A DNA stretch of 64,000 nt from Pararheinheimera marina (GTDB taxonomy: Bacteria; Pseudomonadota; Gammaproteobacteria; Enterobacterales; Alteromonadaceae): contig NZ_JBHSGB010000016.1 of NCBI RefSeq assembly GCF_042654345.1, forward strand, positions 1-64,000. The letters are read 5' to 3'. This document shows, piece by piece, positions 7,752 to 16,828 of the stretch. The notes below the pieces were generated by a model. It saw only the letters and a list, made by a program, of their open reading frames with translations. It was not told the DNA's origin and did no database searches. Position numbers and translations under genes: made by a program. Position 1 is the stretch's first letter. Every line of letters begins with the position of its first letter.

Positions 7752-8883
7752 CCTGCCCTCCTACCCAGTCGCCCAGATGCAATGGCATCAGGGCATCCAG
7801 AACAATTACATAGCTGGCTTTGGCTTGTGGTTCCAAAACCATCACCTTGCCAACCACTTCGGTTGGCATTTCCCTGTCACTGAACCAAGCTCCCGTTAAT
7901 CGCTGCCAGGCATCGCTGTCTTGCGGGTAACTGGGGGGAGTTCCGTCCAACACCCGGGGAGAAGGCCGCAATACCGACAGCAATTGACCTGGCATCAGGC
8001 CTTGCTCTGCCCCTAAATTCACCAGCAACACTTCCCAGTTGGCAAACTCGCGGAATCCGGATGCGCTGCTGAGAATTAGACCTTTGGTACTGGCAGGAAG
8101 CGCCACCCGATTGAACCTGGCAGGCACAGCTGCGCTTTGGCGCAGTGCCATCACCCAATCGCCTTGTCTGACTTCTTGTCGGCTGTCGAACAACTCGGCC
8201 CTATGTAACCCTTCTTGTTGACCTGAGACTGGCGGCAGCAATTTAAGGCGGGCAAGCGGCACAAGTTCAATGCCCAACTCGTCACCGGTGAGGGGGTCTG
8301 CCACAGCATCGGCTTGCCGATATACGCCATAGGCCTGACCGGTATCCAGATTCCCTTGTACATAAATCAGATGGCCACTGACAGCATTTTTAACCGCAAC
8401 CGTGGCACCGACCACATAAGCGGATTGCTCCAGCTCAGCAGGCGCCACCAAGCGATGGCCGACAAGGAAAGATTGAATGAGGGACCCAGGCAACAGATCA
8501 AGTGCCGATCCCCGCTGCAAGGTACGAACCCGGGGTTTTAATTTAATTACCCGGTCCGAGGTGGCGCTGACAGACTCAGACGCAAAGCTAAGTAGGGGCT
8601 CACTTTCTTCCCTTTGCAGAGTTGGCCGACCCTGCGCGTCAAATCTGAGCGTTAGCAGGTCACCAGGGTAAATCAGATCCGGATTTTTCACCCCAGGGTT
8701 AACTTCCCATAGTTCGGGCCACAACCAGGGTTTTGCCAGGTAAAGACCGGCAATACCCCACAGAGTATCGCCAGTCTTTACCTGGTACTGGGCTGGGGCA
8801 TCTGCTTTTAACGTCAGCTGCTGAGCTGAGCTTGGAGCCGTAGAAAGAACGCCGAAAATTAACGCAATAAGTTGAAGTTTCAT
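7696..8883 (-). CDS. secreted LysM-domain protein
   Basis: 395 aa. A signal peptide (cleavage near SSA-QQ, residues 20-22) is followed by a LysM domain at about 33-80 (YQVKTGDTLWGIAG...NPDLIYPGDLLTL), which binds peptidoglycan. A long C-terminal part of unrecognised fold follows. LysM genes of this form sit upstream of dprA in related genomes; the role in the envelope or in DNA uptake is unproven. The leader just before the ATG contains a GC-rich hairpin (about 8889-8904) next to the GGGGAT ribosome-binding site, which may lower translation. Divergent from def. Confidence 0.85.
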   Translation of the reverse strand: MKLQLIALIFGVLSTAPSSAQQLTLKADAPAQYQVKTGDTLWGIAGLYLAKPWLWPELWEVNPGVKNPDLIYPGDLLTLRFDAQGRPTLQREESEPLLSFASESVSATSDRVIKLKPRVRTLQRGSALDLLPGSLIQSFLVGHRLVAPAELEQSAYVVGATVAVKNAVSGHLIYVQGNLDTGQAYGVYRQADAVADPLTGDELGIELVPLARLKLLPPVSGQQEGLHRAELFDSRQEVRQGDWVMALRQSAAVPARFNRVALPASTKGLILSSASGFREFANWEVLLVNLGAEQGLMPGQLLSVLRPSPRVLDGTPPSYPQDSDAWQRLTGAWFSDREMPTEVVGKVMVLEPQAKASYVIVLDALMPLHLGDWVGGQDAGQHYLQTNGSTGADRP

Positions 8884-9000
8884 CCGATCCCCGCCCGCGG
8901 ACGGGCCTTTTCAGCCCGCTAAGCTATCCATCCGCCAGAGAAATGGCTAAAATTAGACCATAGCACAGCCTTAACAACAGACAGGATTTTTCTCCCGGCT

Positions 9001-9510
9001 ATGACAGTACTGACCGTTTTACATTACCCAGATGAACGTTTGCGCACCGTGGCTAAGCCCGTTGCCGAAGTAAATGACGAGATCCGCCAGCTTTGCAAAG
9101 ACATGCTGGAAACCATGTATGCCGAAAATGGCATTGGTCTGGCAGCAACCCAGGTGAACGTACATCAGCGGGTGGTCGTGATTGACCTGTCAGAAGAGCG
9201 TAATCAGCCTCAGGTCTTTATTAACCCTGAAATCATCGCGAAAAGTGGCGATACCTGCTACGAAGAAGGCTGCCTGTCGGTCCCTCAAAGCTACGCCAAA
9301 GTGGAGCGTGCTGCCGAAGTTCGGGTGAAGGCTCAAAATGAACAAGGCGAGTGGTTCGAATTTGACGCCGATGGTCTTTTGGCCATTTGCCTGCAACACG
9401 AGCTGGACCATTTGGTTGGCAAACTCTTTATTGATTACCTGTCGCCGTTAAAACGTGACCGCATCAAAAAGAAACTGGAAAAAGAAGCCCGGCTCGCCAA
9501 AGCAATCTGA
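9001..9510 (+). CDS. def: peptide deformylase
   Basis: 169 aa metalloenzyme removing the N-formyl group from nascent proteins. All three signature motifs are present: GIGLAATQV, EEGCLSVP and QHELDH, giving Cys and two His as metal ligands and the catalytic Glu. First gene of the def-fmt-rsmB-trkA run. The stop is 11 nt before the fmt start. Confidence 0.97.
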   Translation: MTVLTVLHYPDERLRTVAKPVAEVNDEIRQLCKDMLETMYAENGIGLAATQVNVHQRVVVIDLSEERNQPQVFINPEIIAKSGDTCYEEGCLSVPQSYAKVERAAEVRVKAQNEQGEWFEFDADGLLAICLQHELDHLVGKLFIDYLSPLKRDRIKKKLEKEARLAKAI

Positions 9511-9521
9511 CAGGATATCCC

Positions 9522-10481
9522 TTGACCACTCCACTGCGTATCATTTTTGCGGGTACCCCTGATTTTGCGGCCCGCCACTTACAGGCATTACTGGACTCCG
9601 AACATCAGGTAATTGCTGTGTACAGCCAACCCGATCGTCCAGCTGGCCGCGGCCACCAGTTGCAACAAAGCCCGGTGAAACAACTTGCTCTGGCGCATAA
9701 GATCCCGGTCTACCAGCCTAAGTCACTGAAGAAAGCTCCAGCTCAGCAAGAGTTGGCCGCCTTGAATGCAGACCTGATGGTGGTGGTTGCTTATGGTCTG
9801 ATCCTGCCGTTAGCCGTATTGCAAGCGCCTAAGTTAGGTTGCATTAACGTGCATGGTTCCTTGTTACCGCGCTGGCGTGGTGCTGCCCCGATCCAGCGGG
9901 CCATTTGGGCCGGTGATGAGCAATCCGGTGTCACTATTATGCAAATGGATGAAGGTCTGGATACGGGTGCCATGCTCAGCAAAGCGGCCTGCCCTATCGC
10001 ATCGGATGAAACCAGCACCAGCCTCTATAACAAACTGGCAGAAGTTGGCCCGGCCGCTTTGCTGGACGCGTTAACGGATTTACCGGCCCTGCAGGCCAAA
10101 GCAGAAGTGCAGCAGGACCAGCTGGCTAATTACGCTGAGAAACTGGATAAAACCGAAGCTGTGCTGAATTTTGCCAAAACAGCAGCGGCACTGGAACGCG
10201 AAATCCGCGCTTTTAACCCCTGGCCAATCAGTATTTTGCAGCTGGAAAGCCAACAACTGAAAATCTGGAAAGCTGAAGTGCGCCCCAGCCAGCACAAAGC
10301 GGTCGGCACTGTAGTACAGGTGGATAAAACAGGCATTGCCATTCAATGTGCCGACAGTGTGCTCGCCATCACCGAGCTGCAACCTGCCGGCAAAAAACCG
10401 ATGAAAGTGACTGATTTTCTCAATGGCCGCGCTGACTGGCTGGTGGTTGGACAGCAACTGAGTATGCCTGATGCTGACTAA
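9522..10481 (+). CDS. fmt: methionyl-tRNA formyltransferase
   Basis: 319 aa. Formylates initiator Met-tRNA using 10-formyl-THF. The formyltransferase domain has IIFAGTPDFAARHL, NVHGSLLPRWRGAAPIQRA and DEGLDTGAML; the C-terminal OB-type domain begins around residue 205 (FNPWP). The start is TTG at 9522 with AGGA 6-7 nt upstream; no ATG fits the conserved N terminus. The end overlaps rsmB by 11 nt. Confidence 0.96.
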   Translation: MTTPLRIIFAGTPDFAARHLQALLDSEHQVIAVYSQPDRPAGRGHQLQQSPVKQLALAHKIPVYQPKSLKKAPAQQELAALNADLMVVVAYGLILPLAVLQAPKLGCINVHGSLLPRWRGAAPIQRAIWAGDEQSGVTIMQMDEGLDTGAMLSKAACPIASDETSTSLYNKLAEVGPAALLDALTDLPALQAKAEVQQDQLANYAEKLDKTEAVLNFAKTAAALEREIRAFNPWPISILQLESQQLKIWKAEVRPSQHKAVGTVVQVDKTGIAIQCADSVLAITELQPAGKKPMKVTDFLNGRADWLVVGQQLSMPDAD

Positions 10482-11769
10482 CCTGCGAGCGCTGGCGGCG
10501 CAAAGTTGTTATGAAGTGGTCGATTTGGGCCATTCGCTTTCCGATGTCTTGCCAAAAGCTCAGCAACAATTGGGAAACCCGGCCGACAAAGCGCTGTTGC
10601 AGGAAATATGTTTTGGCCTGATGCGTCAGTTGCCTCAGCTGGAGTTTGTCTGTCAGAAACTGATGGACAAACCGCTGGTGAAACAACTGCGCCCTTTGCA
10701 GTTTCTGATTTATGTTGGTTTGTATCAGCTGAAATTCCTGCGCATCCCTGACCATGCCGCCATAGGTGAAACCGTAGAAGCCGCGCGACTGCTCAAAGGC
10801 CAAAAGCTGACAGGCCTTATCAATGCAGTGCTGCGCAGTGCACAGCGCCAGCCCGAGCTATTCGACTTCAGTCAGGCGCCAGCCGCAGTGCAGACCAATC
10901 ACCCAGGCTGGATAGTCAATAGCTTACAGCAAGCCTATCCAGAGCAATGGCAACAAGTGATCGACGCCAACCAGCAAAAGGCACCATTGTGGTTGCGGGT
11001 TAATCAGCGGCGGATCCGGCCTGACGCCTTTATGGCCGCACTGGCAGCCGAAGGACTGAACGCCAGCCAGCCGTTTAGTTATCTGCCAACCACCATCCTG
11101 CTGGAGCAAGCCCAGGAAGTGATCTTATTGCCTGGGTACGATGACGGTTGGTTTTCAGTGCAGGATGCCGCCGCCCAGCACGCCGCCCATTTTCTGCAAC
11201 CGCAAAGCGGCGAGGCGATTCTCGATGCCTGCTGCGCGCCCGGCGGAAAAACCAGCCATATTCTGGAGTTGGCGCCACAAGCTCAGCTGTTAGCACTGGA
11301 CAAAGATCCGCGCCGGTTACAACGCGTGCATGCCAATCTGGAACGATTGCAACTACAGGCTGAAGTCGTTGCCGCCGATGCCGCCACCCCGGAACTATGG
11401 GCGCAGGGCCGCAGTTTCGACCGCATCTTATTGGACGTACCCTGCTCAGCGACCGGCGTGATCCGACGTCACCCGGATATCCGCTGGCTGCGCAAAAAAA
11501 CAGATATCGCAGCACTTGCCAGCTTGCAGCAGCAGATTCTGCAAAAAATCTGGCCGTTGCTGAAACCAGGCGGCGTTTTACTTTATGCCACCTGCAGTGT
11601 ATTGCCGGACGAAAATCAGCAGCAAATCAGCGATTTTCTGCAAGCGCAGCCAGATGCAGAGTTGGTTCCTCTGTCTGCGGAACACAGCGACAGCCAGTGG
11701 CAAATTCTGCCAGGGCAGCAGCAAATGGACGGTTTTTATTACGCTAAGCTCAGAAAAACAACGCGGTAA
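10471..11769 (+). CDS. rsmB: 16S rRNA m5C967 methyltransferase RsmB
   Basis: 432 aa. An N-terminal NusB-like domain (about 1-140) is followed by a SAM-dependent methyltransferase domain with DACCAPGGKTSHILE (SAM loop), LLDVPCSATGVIRRHPDI (catalytic-motif Cys) and ATCSVLPDENQQQ (second Cys). Modifies cytosine 967 of 16S rRNA. The ATG lies inside the fmt 3' end, so translation is probably coupled. Confidence 0.96.
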   Translation: MLTNLRALAAQSCYEVVDLGHSLSDVLPKAQQQLGNPADKALLQEICFGLMRQLPQLEFVCQKLMDKPLVKQLRPLQFLIYVGLYQLKFLRIPDHAAIGETVEAARLLKGQKLTGLINAVLRSAQRQPELFDFSQAPAAVQTNHPGWIVNSLQQAYPEQWQQVIDANQQKAPLWLRVNQRRIRPDAFMAALAAEGLNASQPFSYLPTTILLEQAQEVILLPGYDDGWFSVQDAAAQHAAHFLQPQSGEAILDACCAPGGKTSHILELAPQAQLLALDKDPRRLQRVHANLERLQLQAEVVAADAATPELWAQGRSFDRILLDVPCSATGVIRRHPDIRWLRKKTDIAALASLQQQILQKIWPLLKPGGVLLYATCSVLPDENQQQISDFLQAQPDAELVPLSAEHSDSQWQILPGQQQMDGFYYAKLRKTTR

Positions 11770-11784
11770 TACCGCAGAGGTCGT

Positions 11785-13161
11785 ATGAAGATCATTATCC
11801 TCGGTGCAGGTCAGGTTGGAGCCACATTGGCGGAAAACCTGGTAGGGGAACAAAACGATATTACCGTGGTGGATATCAATCTGGATAAACTGCGTGCGTT
11901 GCAGGACAGGTTTGACTTGCAGGTGGTGCATGGCCACAGTGCCCACCCGGATATCTTAAAACGCGCCGGTGCCGAAGACGCCGATATGATCATTGCGGTG
12001 ACCAGCAGCGACGAAGTGAATATTGTCGCTTGCCAGGTGGCTTACAGTATCTTCTCAACGCCGCTGAAAATAGCACGGATCCGCACCAACCAGTATCTGA
12101 AATACCGCGACCAGCTGTTTCACAAAGACGATATGCCGGTTGACCACTTTATTTCACCGGAAACCCTGGTCACCGACTATATCAAACGCCTGATTGACTA
12201 CCCGGGTGCGTTGCAGGTGGTGGAGTTTGCGGAAGGCCAGGTTAGCCTGGTGGCAGTTAAAGCCTATTACGGCGGCCTGCTGGTTGGCCACGCGCTGTCA
12301 ACGCTGAAACAGCACATGCCGCATATTGATGCCCGGGTTGCTGCCATTTACCGGCGCGGCCATGCCATTAAGCCATTGGGCACTACCGTCATTGAGGCTG
12401 ATGATGAAGTGTTTTTCGTCGCCGCAACACGCCATATCCGTGCCGTGATGAGTGAACTACAGAAGCTGGAGAAAAGTTATCACCGCATTATGATCGCCGG
12501 TGGCGGTAATGTCGGTTTTGGTCTGGCGCGCGCGCTGGAGAAAAACCACAGCGTGAAGCTGATTGAACGCAGCAGAGAACGGGCTGAGTTTCTGTCCAGT
12601 GCGCTGGATAACACTGTGGTTTATGTCGGTGATGCCTCAGACCCAGAGCTGCTGGAAGAAGAAAACATCGAACAAGTGGATGTGTTTCTCGCCGTCACCA
12701 ACGACGATGAAGCCAACATTATGTCTGCCATGCTGGCCAAACGTATGGGCGCACAGAAGACCATGGTGCTGATTAAACGTGGTGCTTATGTCGACCTGCT
12801 GCAAGGTGGCGAAGTGGATATTGCGGTATCCCCCCAACAAGCCACTATTTCTGCCTTGCTGACCCATATTCGCCGCGGTGACATCGTCAACGTTTATTCA
12901 CTGCGCCGTGGCGCTGCAGAAGCGATTGAAGCCGTCGCCCATGGCGATAAAACCACCTCCAAAGTGGTAGGCCAGGCCATTGGCAAAATAAAGTTGCCAC
13001 CAGGCGCAACCATCGGCGCCATAGTGCGGGGCGATGAAGTGCTGATAGCCCATGACAATGTGGTGATCGAAAGCAACGACCATGTGATTCTGTTTCTGGT
13101 CGACAAAAAGTACATCACCGAAGTGGAACGCCTGTTCCAGGTCAGCGCCATCTTTATCTAA
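11785..13161 (+). CDS. trkA: Trk potassium transporter NAD+-binding subunit TrkA
   Basis: 458 aa peripheral membrane regulator of K+ uptake. It has two tandem RCK modules, each with an N-terminal Rossmann domain (IIILGAGQVGATLAENL near residue 3 and IMIAGGGNVGFGLARAL near 235) and a TrkA-C domain (near 140-225 and 370-455). The partner TrkH is encoded just across a 233-bp gap in the opposite direction. AGAGG precedes the ATG at 11785. Confidence 0.96.
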   Translation: MKIIILGAGQVGATLAENLVGEQNDITVVDINLDKLRALQDRFDLQVVHGHSAHPDILKRAGAEDADMIIAVTSSDEVNIVACQVAYSIFSTPLKIARIRTNQYLKYRDQLFHKDDMPVDHFISPETLVTDYIKRLIDYPGALQVVEFAEGQVSLVAVKAYYGGLLVGHALSTLKQHMPHIDARVAAIYRRGHAIKPLGTTVIEADDEVFFVAATRHIRAVMSELQKLEKSYHRIMIAGGGNVGFGLARALEKNHSVKLIERSRERAEFLSSALDNTVVYVGDASDPELLEEENIEQVDVFLAVTNDDEANIMSAMLAKRMGAQKTMVLIKRGAYVDLLQGGEVDIAVSPQQATISALLTHIRRGDIVNVYSLRRGAAEAIEAVAHGDKTTSKVVGQAIGKIKLPPGATIGAIVRGDEVLIAHDNVVIESNDHVILFLVDKKYITEVERLFQVSAIFI

Positions 13162-13174
13162 CCCTTCAGCCCCA

Positions 13175-13189
13175 TCTCAGAGCCAGCTC
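13175..13189 (+). other. small hairpin after trkA
   Basis: CAGAGC/GCTCTG arms with a 2-nt loop lie about 15 nt after the trkA stop, without a T-tract. This may be an mRNA 3'-end structure or a weak terminator. Confidence 0.35.
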
Positions 13190-13203
13190 TGGGACTGGGT
13201 GAC

Positions 13204-13387
13204 GAAAAGTGTGCAACGACGTCACAGCCGTTCTGGCCACCCCATTTTTCAGGTGATGCAGCTGCGTTGGCTGCAGAAGCCAGAACGAGCGAGGCAAGGC
13301 GCAAGCTTTTCGACAGCCCCTGAACATAGATCACGATGTGATGAGGTGGTGAAAAGTGAGCAACGAAGTCGCAGCCGTTCTGGCGAC
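13204..13387. repeat. intergenic repeat element with direct and inverted copies
   Basis: A 37-bp unit beginning GAAAAGTG and ending in CGTTCTGGC-AC occurs at 13204-13240 and again at 13351-13387 with 4 mismatches. An inverted, diverged arm beginning GCCAGAACG lies at 13279-13287. It can pair with the CGTTCTGGC of either direct copy, giving a large stem-loop of about 105 bp from 13279 to 13384. A short ATCAC-GAT-GTGAT palindrome lies inside. The element fills the gap between the convergent trkA and trkH and contains no supported gene. It looks like a MITE- or REP-like chromosomal repeat; no other copy was noticed in this window. Confidence 0.65.
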
Positions 13388-13394
13388 GGGAAAA

Positions 13395-14846
13395 TTAATC
13401 TTTCCAGAAGGCGGGGATAAAAAGTACCAACAACGTAAATATCTCCAACCGGCCAAAAATCATCGCTACCACCAACACCCATTTGCCGGCGTCCGGTACA
13501 GAAGCAAAATTGGCAGCCACCTCACCCAAACCCGGACCCAGGTTGTTTAAGCAAGCGGCAGTCGCGGTAAAAGCACTGATATTGTCCAGGCCAATCAGCA
13601 GAAGCAACAACATAATCACCACAAACACAAAGGCGTATGCAGCAAAAAAGCCCCATACCGCTTCAACAATGCGGTCATCGACAGGGCGGCGGCCCAATTT
13701 GATGGAATAAATCGCCCGCGGATGCACCAGCCGGTTGAGCTCTCGTTTGCCCTGTAAAAACAGCAACAATACCCGCACCACCTTTAGGCCACCCGCAGTA
13801 GAGCCAGCGCAGCCGCCGATAAAGCTGGCAAAAATCAGCAGTATTGGCAAAAACAGCGGCCAAGCCACAAAGCTGGCAGTAGAAAAGCCTGCTGTGGTTG
13901 ACATCGACACCGCCTGAAATACGCCATGGTTCAGCGCGCTGCGCCAGTCCGGGTAGATTTGCTCTTCCAGCAAGACCAAAAAGCACACCAGCACCAGCAG
14001 GAACTGGATCCACAAAAAGGCTTTGAACTCGGGGTCACGCAAATAGGTTTTCACGCTTTTGCCGCGGATAGCCGCAAAGTGCAGCGGGAAATTCACTGAA
14101 CTGAGCAGCAAAAATACCACGCAGATCATATTGATACTGACACTGTTGAAGTAGCCAATACTGGCGTCGTAGGTTGAAAATCCGCCGATGGCGACCGTAG
14201 AAAAAGCGTGACAGATAGCGTCAAACCAGTCCATGCCTGCAACATAAAATGCCAGGGAACAAGCGACCGTAATGGCGAGGTAGATAAACCATAAATGCTT
14301 GGCGGTATCGGCGATCCGCGGGGTCATTTTATTATCTTTAACCGGTCCCGGTGTTTCGGCCCGGTACAACTGCATGCCACCAACACCCAGCATCGGCAGT
14401 ATCGCCACCGCCAGCACGATAATCCCCATGCCGCCAAACCATTGCAGTTGCTGGCGGTAAAACAAAATGGCTTTAGGCAGGGTCTCCAGCCCGGTCAGCA
14501 CAGTAGCGCCTGTGGTAGTAAGTCCGGAGAAGGCTTCAAACATCGCCGCGGCCAGGTTCATTTCCGGTTTGTCTGACAACCAGAATGGCAAGGCTCCCAC
14601 AGCCCCAAGCACAGTCCAGAACAACACCACAATTAAAAAGCCTTCGCGCACTTTCAGCTCAGACTTTTCATGCCGGTTCGGGTACCAGATCAATAAACCG
14701 ATACCAATAGACAAGATAAACGACAGCAAAAAAGGCACGCCGGCACCATCCTGGTACCAATAGGCGACCAATGCAGGCGGGATCATCGTGATACTGAAAA
14801 TGGCCACCAACAGGCCCAAAATGCGGATTATGGAGCGGTATTGCAT
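13395..14846 (-). CDS. trkH: Trk potassium uptake channel subunit TrkH
   Basis: 483 aa integral membrane protein of the Trk/Ktr superfamily. It has about ten to twelve hydrophobic segments and four pore-like repeats containing selectivity-filter-type segments such as SGLTTTGATVL, FSTVAIGGFST, TTAGFSTA and NNLGPGLG. It forms the K+ path gated by TrkA. The gene order pepQ-yigZ-trkH matches that around E. coli fadB. The start at 14846 lies 5 bp from the yigZ stop. Converges with trkA across the repeat. Confidence 0.96.
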   Translation of the reverse strand: MQYRSIIRILGLLVAIFSITMIPPALVAYWYQDGAGVPFLLSFILSIGIGLLIWYPNRHEKSELKVREGFLIVVLFWTVLGAVGALPFWLSDKPEMNLAAAMFEAFSGLTTTGATVLTGLETLPKAILFYRQQLQWFGGMGIIVLAVAILPMLGVGGMQLYRAETPGPVKDNKMTPRIADTAKHLWFIYLAITVACSLAFYVAGMDWFDAICHAFSTVAIGGFSTYDASIGYFNSVSINMICVVFLLLSSVNFPLHFAAIRGKSVKTYLRDPEFKAFLWIQFLLVLVCFLVLLEEQIYPDWRSALNHGVFQAVSMSTTAGFSTASFVAWPLFLPILLIFASFIGGCAGSTAGGLKVVRVLLLFLQGKRELNRLVHPRAIYSIKLGRRPVDDRIVEAVWGFFAAYAFVFVVIMLLLLLIGLDNISAFTATAACLNNLGPGLGEVAANFASVPDAGKWVLVVAMIFGRLEIFTLLVLFIPAFWKD

Positions 14847-14851
14847 CGGGC

Positions 14852-15466
14852 TTATTGTCCCTGCAGCCAGCGCAGGCTGGCTTGTCTGTCGGAATAACGC
14901 ATCAAATCATCCTCAAATTCTGCCTGTTGCGGCTTAGGTAACGCCAATTTTAGCTGCACCACAGCCTGAAATTGTTGCGATTCCAGTTGCCAGACATTGC
15001 CCCATTGCCGTTGCATGGCTTCAAAAGCCGGGTAAGACAACTCCAGTTCAGCCCCGATCAATTCCGGCTGAAAACGCCGTTCAGCCACCAGCAATGCCTG
15101 TCGCACAGCATCACTGTAGGCCCGAACCAGACCACCAGTCCCCAATTGAATACCGCCGTAGTAGCGCACCACCGTGGCACAGACCCCCGCCAGTCCTGAG
15201 CCTTGCAGCACCGCCAGCATAGGCCGGCCTGCTGTACCCGAGGGCTCGCCATCATCGCTGCTCGCAGCAGGCTGACCTGTAGGCCCAGGCGCTAACAGCA
15301 TAGCACTGCAAACATGGGCTGCCGAGCTATGTAGTTGTTTTTGCTGTTGAATAATAACCTGGCCTTGCTCCAGGCTACTGACAGGCCATAAGGTGCATAA
15401 AAAACGGCTTCGTTTGATTTCCTGTTCAGACGAAGCCGTTGCAGCAAGTAACCAACAACCAGACAT
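14852..15466 (-). CDS. yigZ: IMPACT family protein YigZ
   Basis: 204 aa. The N-terminal UPF0029/IMPACT domain carries SSDDGEPSGTAGRPML and VVRYYGGIQLGTGGLVRAYSDA; a C-terminal ferredoxin-like DUF1949-type domain follows. The cellular function is uncertain. Its ATG overlaps the pepQ stop by one base (TGATG), indicating coupled translation in the pepQ-yigZ-trkH operon. Confidence 0.93.
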   Translation of the reverse strand: MSGCWLLAATASSEQEIKRSRFLCTLWPVSSLEQGQVIIQQQKQLHSSAAHVCSAMLLAPGPTGQPAASSDDGEPSGTAGRPMLAVLQGSGLAGVCATVVRYYGGIQLGTGGLVRAYSDAVRQALLVAERRFQPELIGAELELSYPAFEAMQRQWGNVWQLESQQFQAVVQLKLALPKPQQAEFEDDLMRYSDRQASLRWLQGQ

Positions 15467-16788
15467 CAGTTCAGCTGCTGATCGCGGGTCATATTTTCAT
15501 TACGGTCTTTGTGCACAATCACATTGTCTTCAATGCGAATGCCACCAAACTTGCGGAATTGTTCCACCTTGTCCCAATGCACCGCCTGGCCCGCTTTGGT
15601 GTTGCGCGCATCAGCCAGCAATGAATCGATAAAATACAGACCGGGCTCAATGGTAAACACCATATTGGCTTCCACAGTGCGCGTGGTGCGCAGGAAAGGA
15701 TGGGCGTCAGGTGCAGCCACATGTGTGCCCCGCTCGTCCGCCATAAAGCCACCCACATCATGCACTTGCAGCCCCAGGTGATGGCCCAGGCCATGCGGGA
15801 AAAACACCTGGCTCAAACCGGATTCGACAATATCAGCGGCAGGCATACGGACAAAATCAAAGTCTGTTAACACTTGGGCAATACGCTGATGCGCTTCCAC
15901 ATGCAAATCCGGGTATTTCAGGCCAGGTTTCAGGCCAGCCACCAGCTCCAGCTGCACTTTATCCATCGCGGTAATCAGCTCAGCAAACTCATCCTGCAAA
16001 TAACTATAACTGCGGGTAATGTCAGCCGCATAACCGTGGAACTGGGCGCCGGCATCAATTAAAAATGAATGGCGCTTTTGCGGGGGCTGCGACTCCAGCA
16101 CAGTGTAATGCAGAATGGCCGCATTCTGATTAAGCGCAATAATATTGCCATACGGCACTTCATTTTCGCCCTGGCGCACCGCAGCCAGATAAGCCAGCTG
16201 AATATCAAACTCACTGCCGCCGGCAAAAAAGGCGGTTTTGGCGGCCTGGTGCCCTGCTACCGCCATCCGGCTGGCTTCCCGCATACAGGCTTGTTCATAG
16301 TCGGTTTTGTATGCTCTGTGGTAATGCAGGTAACTCAACACTGCATCCGGGTTAATTTCCGTGAACCCCAGCGCCTGCGCGACTTCGATGTGTTCGCCAA
16401 TATAGGCATAACGGGCCTTGTCATAGGGCAGTAACTTGTCGACTTGATTGGCTTTATCCAACAACTGAATGTCAAAAAAACCGGACCAAAAGTTGTCAGG
16501 CGCTTGCGGCACCTTGTGCCAGAAGTCTTTTGGTAAATAGAACACCAGTTTGGGTTTATTCTCGCCATCGACAATCAACCAGCAATTCGGGTTATCCAAC
16601 ACCGGCACCCAGGCTTTGAATTGCGGATTCACTTTAAAGGGGTAGTCCATATCATCGAGGAACTGGCGTTTCGCCTGCCCGGAGTGGATCACCAGACCAT
16701 CCAGATTTTGTCTGGCCAGCACAGCTTTGGTACGCTGCTGGAGTTGAAACAAATGAGCGGCGTAAAGTTCTTGGTAAGCCGGACGCAT
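15466..16788 (-). CDS. pepQ: Xaa-Pro dipeptidase PepQ
   Basis: 440 aa creatinase-fold metallopeptidase (M24B) cleaving X-Pro dipeptides. An N-terminal domain (about 1-155) precedes the catalytic pita-bread domain. The dinuclear Mn ligands are visible in LIDAGAQFHGYAADITRSY (Asp pair), FPHGLGHHLGLQVHDVGG (His), FTIEPGLYF (Glu) and GGIRIEDNV (Glu). GGGGAGAG precedes the ATG. First gene of the pepQ-yigZ-trkH operon. Confidence 0.96.
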   Translation of the reverse strand: MRPAYQELYAAHLFQLQQRTKAVLARQNLDGLVIHSGQAKRQFLDDMDYPFKVNPQFKAWVPVLDNPNCWLIVDGENKPKLVFYLPKDFWHKVPQAPDNFWSGFFDIQLLDKANQVDKLLPYDKARYAYIGEHIEVAQALGFTEINPDAVLSYLHYHRAYKTDYEQACMREASRMAVAGHQAAKTAFFAGGSEFDIQLAYLAAVRQGENEVPYGNIIALNQNAAILHYTVLESQPPQKRHSFLIDAGAQFHGYAADITRSYSYLQDEFAELITAMDKVQLELVAGLKPGLKYPDLHVEAHQRIAQVLTDFDFVRMPAADIVESGLSQVFFPHGLGHHLGLQVHDVGGFMADERGTHVAAPDAHPFLRTTRTVEANMVFTIEPGLYFIDSLLADARNTKAGQAVHWDKVEQFRKFGGIRIEDNVIVHKDRNENMTRDQQLN

Positions 16789-16828
16789 GAAATACTCTCT
16801 CCCCTTTATTCAAACAGTGCCGAGTCTA

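Noticed and set aside
11075..11515. 146-codon Arg-rich frame antisense to rsmB
   Set aside because: Composition is that of a GC-rich shadow frame; the rsmB motifs on the other strand are intact.
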